Source: Planctomycetota bacterium (lineage in GTDB: Bacteria; Planctomycetota; Phycisphaerae; Sedimentisphaerales; Anaerobacaceae). Taken from it: a DNA stretch of 42,063 nt. The stretch lies in assembly GCA_019456195.1 (NCBI GenBank), contig VRUK01000013.1, forward strand, positions 1 through 42,063. The letters run 5' to 3'. The notes beneath the pieces are model-generated. The model searched no databases, was not told the DNA's origin, and saw only the letters and a list, made by a program, of their open reading frames with translations. Positions within the stretch are counted from its first letter, which is position 1. Every line of letters starts with the position of its first letter. This document shows, piece by piece, positions 33,942 to 42,063 of this stretch. A program made the translations under genes and the position numbers.

Positions 33942-35034
33942 ATATCCTCCGGCCATATAAGACTTAATAAAAGTCGATGGTTCTATCTCAGTTTGCTCTC
34001 GAACCAAAATTCTTTTATTCTTTCGAAAGATTTCCTCCCTAAAATCGCTATGACTCCATTCCTGCAATGTTGTATAACTACTAATTATGTATCATTCAGC
34101 AACATATCCTCTTATACTCTTACTCTTAAATATACGACGTGACACAAATCCGAAAGTAAAAGTTTATTAAATGTTTTTTGATGCTTTATTTCCAGCAAGC
34201 GATAACCTGCTCCTGGACTGCATAACTGTCGTTTGTTATATCCCTGGATTATTTTATGAGGTCTTTTATTCTGGTAAAAACTTGCATACTTCGTTGTGGG
34301 TATCTCTTTTTTCCGTAACATACTGTCTCACTTTCACTTCAAGTTATCATTCTTAATCTATCATATAGTTTGCTGTATAAATCTACCTATGTGACACATG
34401 TTTAAGGACACACCGACTTGTCAAATCTCGCCTTTCATTAAGAAGAGTCTTAGAGTAAAAACGTAAGATTAGAATCGCTGTAAGATGTCCGGTGACACTT
34501 CGTGGAGTCTTAAAGAACACGCATCTAACGATGCCATCTGTAGACATCAACAGCGTCAAATCTTTGCGCGGCTTCTTAATAAGCAGGCTATCATTTTGCC
34601 ATAAATCTGAGGAAATATGTTAATCATTCTTTTTTTGGTTAGCTTTTACAAAAGCACATCTCACTTTCAAAAAATAATTCTAATTCTCTCTATATATAAA
34701 GGCGAAGCAAAGTCCCAAAATGTTGATAGTTTTTTATATTTTTATGGAATTTTCATATCTCTTGATGAGGCAAGACTTTGTGGGTCAGTAACGAATGAGG
34801 ATGGAGTCGGTTCAGTAAGCTTAATATAAAGCTTTCTTGAGTCATAGCAGAAGCCAGGCTAAATACGTAGGCATCATTATTATCAGTGATATTTCGGCCT
34901 TCATTCCATGTTTTGGTCATCAGCACATACACTTATATGGTTTTGCCATATCATTTACTTTTGTTTTACTTTTATGAGGCCGGATTTGCTGACATACTCT
35001 TTTTCTAAAGAAAATCAATTTGAGAGTTGGTGAA
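33942..35034. other. Divergent intergenic region between the regulator and the glycosyltransferase cluster
   Basis: About 1.1 kb, AT-rich. It should hold the promoter of the regulator/T2SS run on the left and the repeated leader module (from about 34921) on the right. A 39-codon ORF at about 34485-34604 (MSGDTSWSLKEH...) has no recognised family and no good ribosome binding site. Nothing else is supported. Confidence 0.4.
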
Positions 35035-35124
35035 ATGAATAGACTTAATGAGCTTGTAAACCGGTACAAATATATTATTCGTGAAGCTTACAGCCATTTC
35101 GAAAAAATAGCTGTCCTATTAGCC
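34921..35124 (+). repeat. Leader plus CysD-stub repeat module, copy 1
   Basis: About 200 bp alignable without length change to 41234-41437; both have 114 bp before the ATG. Shared blocks include TCATTTACTTTTGTTTTACT (TCATTTACTATTGTTTTACT in copy 2), TTTGCTGACATACT, and coding blocks such as GAAGCTTACA and TTCGAAAAAATAGCTG. Conservation of non-coding and coding parts together points to descent from one gene start. Weak similarity (GTC.TAG.AGAA.CCA) may extend it upstream to about 34850. Confidence 0.75.
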
Positions 35125-35163
35125 AATGGACTTAGATTTCATCGTACTTCAGATGTTGGGTAG
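35035..35163 (+). pseudogene. cysD: Truncated cysD-like 5' stub (sulfate adenylyltransferase subunit 2), copy 1
   Basis: 42 codons: MNRLNELVNRYKYIIREAYS then HFEKIAVLLANG and an unrelated tail to TAG at 35161. The pattern L..L...Y.II.EA...F.KIA matches the start of CysD-type enzymes (E. coli: [20 protein letters not shown]). The PP-loop SIGKDS that should follow is absent. CysD makes APS for sulfate assimilation or for sulfation of polysaccharides; this remnant cannot. It ends eight nt before the GT2 start, so it could act as a translated leader. The family call is from motif memory, not a search. Confidence 0.55.
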
Positions 35164-35171
35164 ATAAAACT

Positions 35172-36605
35172 ATGGAGCTTAAGACTACTGAAGAAACTGA
35201 TTCCAGATATATCCTGTATCACCTTCTCGTCGCAACGATATATCTACTGGTGCTCTCACTGCCGGAACAAATTTACCCCAGATACCATATGGTTTTAGGA
35301 ACTACTGTATTTACCGTGATCATCTTCTGTTCCGCAAGGTCATATCTACTGGCGTTCTTTGCGCTGAAGAAACAGAATACATATGACAGATTACCGGATG
35401 TATTGCCTCGCGTTTCATTGATTATCCCATCTTATAATGAGGAGGCAGTACTGGAAAGGACTATTCCTTCTGTGTTATCGCTGGACTATCCGCCAGACAA
35501 ATTGGAATTAATTTACGTGTATGAATCAGCTTGTACGGACAAGACCGAACAGATTATTAAGGCTTTTGCGAGTCAGGATCCTCGAATCGTACCCGTGCAG
35601 CGTTTGACGCGAAAAGGCGGCAAGGCCGCCGTGACTAACTACGGTTTGCAGTTTGCTACAGGTGATATTATCGGCATATTTGATGCTGATCATTCTCTTA
35701 ACAGCGATCTTCTTCGTCACGCCGTTGCTCAACTGCAAGCTCCGGGCGTAAAATGCGTCCGCGGGTGGTGCAGAACGATCAATCGCACACACAATGTGGT
35801 GACACGATTGGTGGCGATTGAGCGTGACGTGATTGAGCGACTCTGCATTTATGGTGCTTGGCGAATTGGCGGATTTTCCACTTTTACTGGCGGACATGCA
35901 CTTTTCCGAAGAGAGGTCTTTGACGAATTCGGACTGTTTAACGAGGATGTTCTAACAGAAGACATTGATTTCGCTGTCAAGCTTCACGCGGCAGGATATC
36001 AGATTGCGGTGCTTCCTCAGATGCAGTCTTGGGAAGAAGCGCCCACGTCACTACGGTCCCTGGTTCGCCAACGAAAGCGATGGACCAGAGGGTGGATACA
36101 GGTTTGGCGTACACATGCTGCCCACATCTTAAAGATGAAGAAAGCAGCTTTTTTTAAGCGACTTGACATACTCATAAGCTTAACTTGTGCAGTTGTGCCT
36201 GGACTGCTCGTTGCATTAATTCCTCTGAGGGGACTGTCCGCTCTCGGTTTCAGGACATCCTGTTTCGGTGAAACTCTCTCATCTCTACTTTGGTTATTTG
36301 TCTCTACAACCCCTGGAATTACAGCAATCCTGGTGTGGTTTCTGGGCAGAGAGGAGGAAAGTACGTCGTCGGGACCGGAAGATCTGCTTCTGATTCCACT
36401 GTTGATTCCATACATCATCTTTTCGTTTTGTGTCAGCTGGATCTGCCTTGTAGATGAGTTTGTGCTTAGTTGGCCGTTTGCGTATGTAAAGACCGAACGT
36501 GCTGAAGAAGGTCTCGTGCTTGCTAAGCAAGAAACCGGTCCAGTGGCCCCGTTGACCGCTGAAAAACGAGTGATTGCTACAACAACTCCGTCTAATGCGC
36601 CATAA
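35172..36605 (+). CDS. Processive GT2 family glycosyltransferase (cellulose synthase/hyaluronan synthase type)
   Basis: 477 residues. Two N-terminal TM segments at about 12-65 precede the GT-A domain: 'PRVSLIIPSYNEEAVLERTI' (78-97), DAD at 171-173, TED at 262-264 (catalytic base) and QRKRW at 300-304 followed by TRGW. This D, DxD, D, QxxRW set marks processive beta-glycosyltransferases that polymerise and extrude a polysaccharide. C-terminal TM segments include 'ILISLTCAVVPGLLVALIPL' and 'LLLIPLLIPYIIFSFCVSWI'. No PilZ domain is present. It lies eight nt after the cysD-like stub, suggesting shared transcription. The sugar is not predictable. Confidence 0.93.
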   Translation: MELKTTEETDSRYILYHLLVATIYLLVLSLPEQIYPRYHMVLGTTVFTVIIFCSARSYLLAFFALKKQNTYDRLPDVLPRVSLIIPSYNEEAVLERTIPSVLSLDYPPDKLELIYVYESACTDKTEQIIKAFASQDPRIVPVQRLTRKGGKAAVTNYGLQFATGDIIGIFDADHSLNSDLLRHAVAQLQAPGVKCVRGWCRTINRTHNVVTRLVAIERDVIERLCIYGAWRIGGFSTFTGGHALFRREVFDEFGLFNEDVLTEDIDFAVKLHAAGYQIAVLPQMQSWEEAPTSLRSLVRQRKRWTRGWIQVWRTHAAHILKMKKAAFFKRLDILISLTCAVVPGLLVALIPLRGLSALGFRTSCFGETLSSLLWLFVSTTPGITAILVWFLGREEESTSSGPEDLLLIPLLIPYIIFSFCVSWICLVDEFVLSWPFAYVKTERAEEGLVLAKQETGPVAPLTAEKRVIATTTPSNAP

Positions 36606-36720
36606 GCAGATCAGCAGATCTCCACATTTTAATTTACGTTTCAGGTGTAAGTACTATTTCGAGGATATAATCGGTAACTGACATACTTACAAACACGTCC
36701 ATACCGGTCAAACCACTCGG

Positions 36721-38352
36721 TCACTTCTTCACGTCCATGCCGTCTTCATCTTTGCCCGTTGTGACAAACGTTACTATTGAGCGGGCAGGAATCAACAAGA
36801 TGTTTTGTGTCGAAGCTTCTTTACAAGCGGTCAGGCTTTCCAGTGAGTTGGTGATATAAGGAATCAGTGCTCGGACAGAATCTTCACGCTGGGTATTGGT
36901 GAATTGCAGCTTGACAGGTACATTTTGTGATTGATAGTTCACAAACACGATCACAACTCTATGATTATCATTGTCGTAGTAGGCAGAAACGAGTAGGCCT
37001 TCCAAGGTATCTTTATGGCCGGCCCCATCGGACCTCCATACCGCCACGCGTTTCATACCCGGCCGGATGAATCGGCTAAAGTTCCCTAACGCCCAAAGTA
37101 TTTTGGAATCATAGAAGTTGCCGTTCCTGGAGAACTTGTCCGCATATACCAGGCCATCTTTATAGTCAAAAACTGAAATCCCCAGCCACCACGACCAAGA
37201 ACTCGCCTGAGCCAGAGTTAGGTCGTAATGGATGACTCTGGCAACGTGCAGCGCCGGGTCGATCCCGAGGTCCCGGCCCTTGCCTTCATCGCCGAGAATG
37301 CAGTATTCTGTCATCCAGTACTCCAGATTTGGATATTGAGAGAGCTTCTCTGCCAATCCCTTTCTCTTTACGACTAAACCGGTTTTTGGAGTATCTGAGA
37401 AGTAGCTGTGACCACAAAGTCTGTTACCCAATATGTCACGGACGGTAGTATCCTCAAAGGCACCAAAAAAGTAATCAATGTAATTGGGGCGACGGGGTTT
37501 GTTCAGATAAAGGTAGTCAATCGCACCGGCTTCTGGAAATAATATCCGTGTACGCAGGCCATGATGATGGATTTCTCTATATAGCATATGCACAAGCAAA
37601 AGCATATCCCGATTGCCGTACTGACATCTTTCCTGTATGGGATTAACCCAGTCCCACTCAGGCTCATTGATAGGACTAACATAGGCAAAAGATAACCCCT
37701 CCTCTTGGAAGTGTTTGAGAACATCCGCCAAATAGGAAGCGAAGGCATTGAATTTGTCATCCGATAAATTAGTGCTGCCCGAACTATTGTCGCAGAAGGC
37801 CTTGCCGTTCTTCGTCATGTGAATCGGCGGGCTATTAACAAAAAGTACAAACTGACCCACACCCCGTTGCTTTGCGGCCTTCAAAAACCATCGCTGGCCC
37901 GGCAGGCGAGACCAATCATAATACTTGAAATCCTCTGACAAAAAGGTGTCGGCCCTCCGCCAGGCCGAAGGAATGTTCTCACGCCAATTGCTGCCGGCTC
38001 CAAGATTAAATCGCCAAATAGACAGTCCTATGCCTTTTGGATTATTTTTGGGATCCAGACCTGTCTCAAACAACAGATCAGCGATTGCCTCACGTTTCTT
38101 CAAGGGCCACTCACCTATGAACTGAACTGTCCAGCAGTCAGAAGCGCCAAAGCTATGAATCGTCTGTTTCTGCTGGGTTATATCGATTTTTACTAGTAGC
38201 GGATTTTTTTCATGTGTGCTCAAATCCGGCCCTTGTCCTGGCAGGCATACCAATTCAGCACAACAAAATCCATGAAGAAAGAACATGGCTAATACTACAG
38301 ATAGAATACGACAAAAAGTCTTTGTCAAGCGAACTCGCATAAGGGTCATCAT
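36721..38352 (-). CDS. Secreted GH30-family glycoside hydrolase
   Basis: 543 residues with a signal peptide (FCRILSVVLAMFFLHGFCCA) followed by a short spacer. The catalytic (beta/alpha)8 barrel spans about 55-430. It has 'TIHSFGASDCWTVQFIGEWP', 'GIGLSIWRFNLGAGS', the acid/base in 'YVSPINEPEWDW' (Glu230) and the nucleophile in 'YWMTEYCILG' (Glu349). A C-terminal beta domain includes 'LEGLLVSAYYDNDNHRVVIV' and 'NILLIPARSIVTFVTT'. GH30 enzymes cleave beta-linked glycans such as beta-1,6-galactan, xylan or glucosyl linkages; the subfamily cannot be fixed here. It is convergent with the GT2 gene (115-bp gap). ATG 38349 or ATG 38340 are alternative starts. Confidence 0.9.
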   Translation of the reverse strand: MMTLMRVRLTKTFCRILSVVLAMFFLHGFCCAELVCLPGQGPDLSTHEKNPLLVKIDITQQKQTIHSFGASDCWTVQFIGEWPLKKREAIADLLFETGLDPKNNPKGIGLSIWRFNLGAGSNWRENIPSAWRRADTFLSEDFKYYDWSRLPGQRWFLKAAKQRGVGQFVLFVNSPPIHMTKNGKAFCDNSSGSTNLSDDKFNAFASYLADVLKHFQEEGLSFAYVSPINEPEWDWVNPIQERCQYGNRDMLLLVHMLYREIHHHGLRTRILFPEAGAIDYLYLNKPRRPNYIDYFFGAFEDTTVRDILGNRLCGHSYFSDTPKTGLVVKRKGLAEKLSQYPNLEYWMTEYCILGDEGKGRDLGIDPALHVARVIHYDLTLAQASSWSWWLGISVFDYKDGLVYADKFSRNGNFYDSKILWALGNFSRFIRPGMKRVAVWRSDGAGHKDTLEGLLVSAYYDNDNHRVVIVFVNYQSQNVPVKLQFTNTQREDSVRALIPYITNSLESLTACKEASTQNILLIPARSIVTFVTTGKDEDGMDVKK

Positions 38353-39051
38353 AACTCGCCCATAATTGCTTTCTTGAAAAAGAAAGACAGTAAAATATTC
38401 TTCATTCTTCGAATTTCAACTGCTGTAGTTCTCAGAAAATAATAACAAAAACGAATAATACAAAATTCATTACAAGTAAAGTAAAAGAATTGTAAATTCT
38501 CGTGATGTAGAATTGCATAAATTCTAAGCCCTGTAGTACCACACCTGCCCGATACGACACCACAACAACCCGAGGCGGGTATCCGACTTGTGCTGAGTCC
38601 GCAAATGTAGACCAAATACAAAGCCTGGGCAGCAATCCATCAATCTAAGCACTCATCTTCTTGAGACCACATAATTCTGAACTCAGCACAAAATATCAGG
38701 TTTTAATCTTCTTTTACTGGTCAAATCGGGTGCTTCACGTTACACGAATATTATTGTTTCTTTACTTTTAATCGACGGTCTTCTTGAGATTGTCAATCGG
38801 AGTTCGAAACATCTGATGAAGATTGGATAGGCCTGTATGCGCGTACTGCATGAAAGCCTCAGTCAAACTCGCCGGTTTGTCATTGAATATATGGAGGTTG
38901 ATTAAGGAACCTCTCAGGAGTTCAAAGTCCAACTGACTGGATTGTAGAATTGGAGAATTCCAGTTGTAAAGTATCCAATTACTGTCAGCCTGAATTGTCT
39001 ATTTCGTGCTAATTATATCAAGCAGTTCGCTTTAACTGGAAAGTGGGGTTA
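38353..39051. other. Intergenic region between GH30 and the truncated GT2
   Basis: About 700 bp with no intact gene. On the minus strand 38768-38998 is an open frame without a start codon that reads like a real C-terminus (see separate entry). The plus-strand part near 38990-39050 should contain the promoter of the truncated DPM1-like gene. ORFs around 38349-38635 have composition typical of chance frames. Confidence 0.4.
38768..38998 (-). pseudogene. Possible C-terminal gene fragment, family unknown
   Basis: 76 open codons with no ATG near the 5' end, closed upstream by TAG and downstream by TAA. The translation includes DSNWILYNWNSPIL, SQLDFELLRGSLINLHIFND, KPASLTEAFMQYAHTGLSNL and HQMFRTPIDNLKKTVD. 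Amino-acid use is balanced and amphipathic, unlike neighbouring chance frames. No family is recognised. A 3' remnant of a deleted gene fits the mosaic character of this region. Confidence 0.3.
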
Positions 39052-39429
39052 ATGATGCGACCTAAAGTATGTGTGATTCTCCCGACGTACAATGAGGTTG
39101 AAAACGTCTACGATGTTATTCCTAATATCTTCAAGCAAGCCCCAGCAATACCTACGCATGATCTTCATGTTCTTGTGGTCGATGACAGCTCGCCAGACGG
39201 AACTCAACATGTCATCTGTATCTTGATGGAGCGATTTCAAAACTTACATCTGACCACCGGACCGAAAAGGGGTTTAGGTGAAGCCTACAAACGAGGAATT
39301 GACGATGCTATGAAAAGCCTATCGCCGGACATTATTTTCCAAATGGATGCCGATGGCCAGCATGATCCAAGTCTAATTCCTTTACCGACCGATGCTGGAT
39401 TCGTCTGTCAATCGCCAGTGTTCACCTAA
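39052..39429 (+). pseudogene. Truncated DPM1-like GT2 glycosyltransferase (polyprenol-phosphate sugar transferase type)
   Basis: About 125 codons from ATG 39052 or 39055, with GTGGGG nearby; a GTG at 39043 is also in frame. The N-terminal GT-A half is well preserved: 'KVCVILPTYNEVENVYDVIP', 'LHVLVVDDSSPDGTQHV', 'GPKRGLGEAYKRGIDDAMKS' and 'IIFQMDADGQHDPSLIPL' with the DAD metal site. The reading frame then switches to an unrelated tail (PTDAGFVCQSPVFT) and stops, where full-length DPM1-like proteins (~230-250 residues) continue with the acceptor-binding half. It is therefore a 5' remnant, probably inactive. The downstream membrane glycosyltransferase is of a type that would use polyprenol-phosphate sugars. 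Confidence 0.8.
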
Positions 39430-39470
39430 TTACCGCAAAGGTTAAACAGAAGGAGCATTGAAAGCCACAT

Positions 39471-41033
39471 ATGAACAGAGTATTGCGACCTAAATGTAAA
39501 TGTCAGCTCTTACTGATTCTCATATTCATCCTGGGATTTGCTCTTCGCCTATATCATATAGACTTTCAAGATATTTGGAGGGATGAGGCCGCTTCGATAA
39601 ACGCCGCCTTGCAACCAGCACAAATGATTGTTGACATCTCTATCAATGATACCAATCCCCCCCTGCATCAACTTCTTCTTAATCTCTGGATGAAGGTATT
39701 CGGCAAGAGTGCCATTTCGGTGAGAATGCTCTCCTTGACTTTTGGCATGCTGACTATCTACTTCACATATTTACTTTCGACCCTTATCTTTAGCAATGCA
39801 ACCTACAGATTATTAACTGCACTGTTTGCATCAATCAATCCTCTGCTAATTGTATACTCTCAAGAAGCCAGAGCCTATTCGATGTTAGTCACATTCGCAG
39901 TTGCCACGATTTACTTTGCCTGCAGAATGAATAGAAATGCTCGATTAGACGTATACTTATATTTCATTCTTTTTTCTCTCTTAGGTCTTTATACACATAA
40001 CATTTTCACAGTAGTCATGGCCGCCATAATGATCGCCTTATTTATAGGCATCTTGTATTCTGCCTTACACCACAAAAAAAATGGCCTTGCTTTCCAACAT
40101 TGCGACTTCAAATATGCAGCATTATCCTATATCTGTATATCGATCTGTTATCTCCCTTGGTTTATAATAATGGTACAGCAGTATGGCAAGGTAGTAAGCA
40201 GTGATTTTTGGCTACCCTTCCATCCCATCAAGGGTTTGATTGAAAACTACGGTTGGTTCTTTACATCACGACATTACAATAGCAGCTTAACTGTGCTGGA
40301 CTGGTTCGCGTACGGTTTCATCCGGCTATTCGCCATTTGGCTGAGCATAGGCGGTATTATTTTGGAGTTGGGAAACAGCACCAGGTCTTTGCTAAAGCTC
40401 TCATTGTTAGTGCTTCTCATGTTGGGTATTGTATTCCTGATCTCATTTAAGACTCCATTCTATTATGTACGCTATATGATCTTTGTAGTGCCGATATTGT
40501 TGACACTTCTGTCTTATGGAATCAGAGACTTTCTTACCCTTTTTGGCAGAAAGTCAGCGATAATACTTACGGCGATATTCATCACTTCAAACCTCGTATT
40601 CTATTTGAATAATATCGCCCAGAATGCCTTTAAAGCGGAATATCAAAAGGCACTAAAGTATATTGAATTCGATCCTGCAACTGATATCATTCTGCATCCA
40701 CATGCATCCACATTTCATAGTTTTAAATATTATTCAGATTTTCCCAGTTATATTTATAATCCAAATCGAGACATCCCCTATTATGAGGGTTTGGCCTATA
40801 TCTCCGGAGGAGATTACTATGATGGGCACTTGGCCAAATATATGCGCCTATGGATCATGAACTTAGGGAAAGATGGCAGGTTTGAAAGGGACTTGACCAG
40901 ACACGGCTTTATAAAGGTTAAGAAGAAGCACTTTGGAAGGAGACTATTTGTAGACTTGTGGCTACTGAAACAGCCTGCTGGTCTATTCGGACACAGCAGA
41001 AAACTCGATTCACCAGTCTTTTATGACCCTTAG
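39471..41033 (+). CDS. ArnT/PMT-type integral membrane glycosyltransferase (GT39/GT83-like)
   Basis: 520 residues with about 10-12 TM helices. The first periplasmic loop has 'ALRLYHIDFQDIWRDEAASI' (acidic DE pair) and 'DTNPPLHQLLLNLWMKVFGK', the conserved D..NPP(L/F)(H/Y) motif of the PMT/ArnT/GT-C family, followed by 'SQEARAYSMLVTFAVATIYF'. A C-terminal soluble part has 'YQKALKYIEFDPATDIILHP' and 'LAKYMRLWIMNLGKDGRFER'. Such enzymes transfer a sugar from a polyprenyl-phosphate donor to lipids, proteins or glycans on the outer face of the inner membrane. It lies 41 nt after the truncated DPM1-like gene, whose intact form could supply such donors. Acceptor unknown. Confidence 0.88.
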   Translation: MNRVLRPKCKCQLLLILIFILGFALRLYHIDFQDIWRDEAASINAALQPAQMIVDISINDTNPPLHQLLLNLWMKVFGKSAISVRMLSLTFGMLTIYFTYLLSTLIFSNATYRLLTALFASINPLLIVYSQEARAYSMLVTFAVATIYFACRMNRNARLDVYLYFILFSLLGLYTHNIFTVVMAAIMIALFIGILYSALHHKKNGLAFQHCDFKYAALSYICISICYLPWFIIMVQQYGKVVSSDFWLPFHPIKGLIENYGWFFTSRHYNSSLTVLDWFAYGFIRLFAIWLSIGGIILELGNSTRSLLKLSLLVLLMLGIVFLISFKTPFYYVRYMIFVVPILLTLLSYGIRDFLTLFGRKSAIILTAIFITSNLVFYLNNIAQNAFKAEYQKALKYIEFDPATDIILHPHASTFHSFKYYSDFPSYIYNPNRDIPYYEGLAYISGGDYYDGHLAKYMRLWIMNLGKDGRFERDLTRHGFIKVKKKHFGRRLFVDLWLLKQPAGLFGHSRKLDSPVFYDP

Positions 41034-41347
41034 ATACAACAGGAAGTTTTGTCCTTTTTTTATGTTATCGTTGACAAAATACTCTTTATTAGAGACTTTT
41101 TCTTTATGGAAAATTTTGTATTTCTATGACTGGAGAGACATCGAATACAGACATACAAGCAAAATGTGAAATCTCGCTGCAGTCTTAGTAGAAACCATTG
41201 GTGATGTCACCACATTCGAGCATATCGGCGAAACACAGATGCACTTACTCAGTTTTGCCACATCATTTACTATTGTTTTACTTTTACCAAACCAGATTTG
41301 CTGACATACTATTTTTTGTGAAGAAAAGCAACTTGGGAGCCGGCAAA
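41034..41347. other. Intergenic region and upstream part of repeat module copy 2
   Basis: A weak hairpin (AGGA/TCCT) followed by a seven-T run at about 41043-41061 could terminate the ArnT-like transcript on the plus strand. From about 41234 the sequence matches the leader of repeat copy 1. No gene is supported. Confidence 0.4.
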
Positions 41348-41437
41348 ATGAACAGACTTGATGAGCTTGAAAATCGAAGCATATATATTATTTGTGAAGC
41401 TTACAACCAATTCGAAAAAATAGCTGCCATATGGTCA
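41234..41437 (+). repeat. Leader plus CysD-stub repeat module, copy 2
   Basis: Second copy of the module at 34921-35124, 6.3 kb away in the same orientation, roughly 75-80% identical by eye. The 114-bp distance from the start of similarity to ATG is the same. It stands directly in front of the GT9 gene, as copy 1 stands in front of GT2. Confidence 0.75.
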
Positions 41438-41473
41438 ATGGGTAAAAACCAAGGGAGTCATTGGATCAAATGA
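41348..41473 (+). pseudogene. cysD: Truncated cysD-like 5' stub, copy 2
   Basis: 41 codons: MNRLDELENRSIYIICEAYN, QFEKIAAIWSMGKN, then QGSHWIK and stop. It is closer to the CysD consensus than copy 1. L..LE..SIYII.EA...F...A..WS.GK follows the enzyme up to the PP-loop, where SIGKDS should appear and the sequence instead reads SMGKNQGS. Loss occurs exactly at the nucleotide-binding loop. The stub ends 88 nt before the GT9 start codon. Family assignment is from pattern recognition. Confidence 0.65.
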
Positions 41474-41561
41474 AGTAAGAAAACTCGCTAAATAAAAGAT
41501 TAACAACTTATTCTATGTCAGAATTTTACTTAAGTAATTCGTTTAAAAGGCCGGATATCAA

Positions 41562-42063
41562 ATGAACACAAATACTATGCGAAAGATAGATCGTTGGCTT
41601 GGTATACCTTTGTGTTTGCTTTTTAGCGGAATTCATATGATTTTTCGAAGGTTCCACAATGTAGTTCCCGGTCAGATAAAGAAAATTCTTTTTGTCAAGC
41701 TTGCTGAGCAAGGGGCAACCGTTGTTGCATACTCTGCTATTCTGGAGGCTACGGAGAGGGTTGGGCGTGAGAACGTATACTTCATTGTCTTTGAGGGAAA
41801 TCATTTCATTTTGGAGATCATGGACGTTGTGCCTTTAGAGAATATCCTTATAGTATCGACCGGAAGTCTATTCCCCACTCTCATAAGCCTTTTCAGGGCA
41901 ATTCTGCAACTGAGAAAAGAGCGGATCGATACTGCCGTTGACCTGGAGTTCTTTGCGCGATCATCGGCCCTGATATGCTTTCTCACTGGGGCAAAAAGGC
42001 GAGTTGGTCTTCACTCATTTGCCGGTGAAGCTCCCTATCGAGGAAACCTCAAGATCGGAAGAG
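41562..42063 (+). CDS. GT9 heptosyltransferase-like glycosyltransferase, N-terminal part, cut by contig end
   Basis: About 167 codons run to the edge. A short hydrophobic N-terminus (WLGIPLCLLFSGIHMIF) precedes 'VVPGQIKKILFVKLAEQGAT', 'AILEATERVGRENVYFIVFE', 'RIDTAVDLEFFARSSALICF' and 'TGAKRRVGLHSFAGEAPYRG'. The KILFVKL...G start and the D.E.F.R.S......GA..R.G motif are those of ADP-heptose:LPS heptosyltransferases (GT9). It would act in the cytoplasm on lipid-linked surface glycans. AAGG lies about 11 nt upstream; ATG 41577 is an alternative start. The last four codons (KIGR) are mostly adapter-derived. Confidence 0.8.
   Translation, partial: MNTNTMRKIDRWLGIPLCLLFSGIHMIFRRFHNVVPGQIKKILFVKLAEQGATVVAYSAILEATERVGRENVYFIVFEGNHFILEIMDVVPLENILIVSTGSLFPTLISLFRAILQLRKERIDTAVDLEFFARSSALICFLTGAKRRVGLHSFAGEAPYRGNLKIGR
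42052..42063. other. Illumina adapter remnant at the contig end
   Basis: The final 12 bases, AGATCGGAAGAG, are identical to the first 12 bases of the common Illumina TruSeq adapter and end exactly at the window edge. They replace the expected GT9 coding sequence. They should be treated as artefact, not genome. Confidence 0.85.

Noticed and set aside
34617..34829. 70-codon plus-strand ORF in the divergent intergenic region
   Set aside because: AT-rich, Ile/Leu/Phe/Ser-heavy composition, no ribosome binding site or recognisable motif.
35526..35897. 123-codon minus-strand ORF
   Set aside because: Antisense to the GT2 catalytic domain, which has all key motifs.
38349..38635. Overlapping 67- and 90-codon minus-strand ORFs before GH30
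   Set aside because: They overlap each other in different frames, have Cys/Phe/Tyr-rich chance composition and no Shine-Dalgarno sequence. One stop overlaps the GH30 start only by accident of sequence.

Overview
The window looks like one whole assembly contig from an uncultured Planctomycetota bacterium, probably Phycisphaerae-like. This is inferred from gene content: DUF1573 and LamG proteins, a FecR-type zinc-finger anti-sigma factor, a planctomycete-style type II secretion (T2SS) operon, a MauE-thioredoxin fusion and a GH30 hydrolase, all at moderate GC. The left edge breaks inside a transposase gene, a typical repeat-induced assembly break. The last 12 bases are exactly the start of the Illumina adapter, so the right edge carries a library artefact. 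No tRNA, rRNA, CRISPR array or replication origin was seen.

Region 1 (about 0.7-12.8 kb, all minus strand) holds two related sets of exported-protein genes. Set A, in transcription order, is a FecR/anti-sigma protein, a MauE-thioredoxin fusion, a LolA-like protein with a C-terminal membrane anchor, a small cysteine-rich secreted protein, a DUF1573 protein and a carboxypeptidase-regulatory-like protein. Set B is an ECF sigma factor, a second small cysteine-rich secreted protein, a second LolA-like protein and a second DUF1573 protein. In both sets a perfect long inverted repeat without a T-run lies just after the small cysteine-rich gene. A 39-bp dyad sequence is also shared between the sets. 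I read this as an ECF/FecR-controlled module that exports and oxidatively folds small multi-disulfide proteins. It is the best candidate here for an undescribed system.

Region 2 (about 12.2-33.9 kb, minus strand) is a tightly packed run of about 22 kb. It starts with an orphan winged-helix regulator whose receiver domain has lost its phospho-acceptor. Two tandem LamG proteins, a secreted helical-repeat (TPR-like) protein and a sulfatase-superfamily protein with Thr at the nucleophile position follow. Next come gspE, F, G, H, I, J, K, L, M, a GspC-like gene and a 929-residue secretin with about seven ring-domain repeats, and finally the ECF sigma gene. Many junctions are ATGA overlaps or have the Shine-Dalgarno sequence at the preceding stop, so most of the run is probably co-transcribed. 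No prepilin peptidase is present.

Region 3 (about 34-42 kb, mostly plus strand) is a mosaic surface-polysaccharide region. It has a processive GT2 glycosyltransferase, a truncated DPM1-like GT2, an ArnT/PMT-type membrane glycosyltransferase, the start of a GT9 heptosyltransferase-like gene and a divergent secreted GH30 hydrolase. Two copies of a ~200-bp module each carry a 5' leader and the first ~40 codons of a CysD-like (sulfate adenylyltransferase subunit 2) gene, cut at the PP-loop. Each sits directly in front of a glycosyltransferase gene, which suggests repeated cassette replacement behind a retained gene start.
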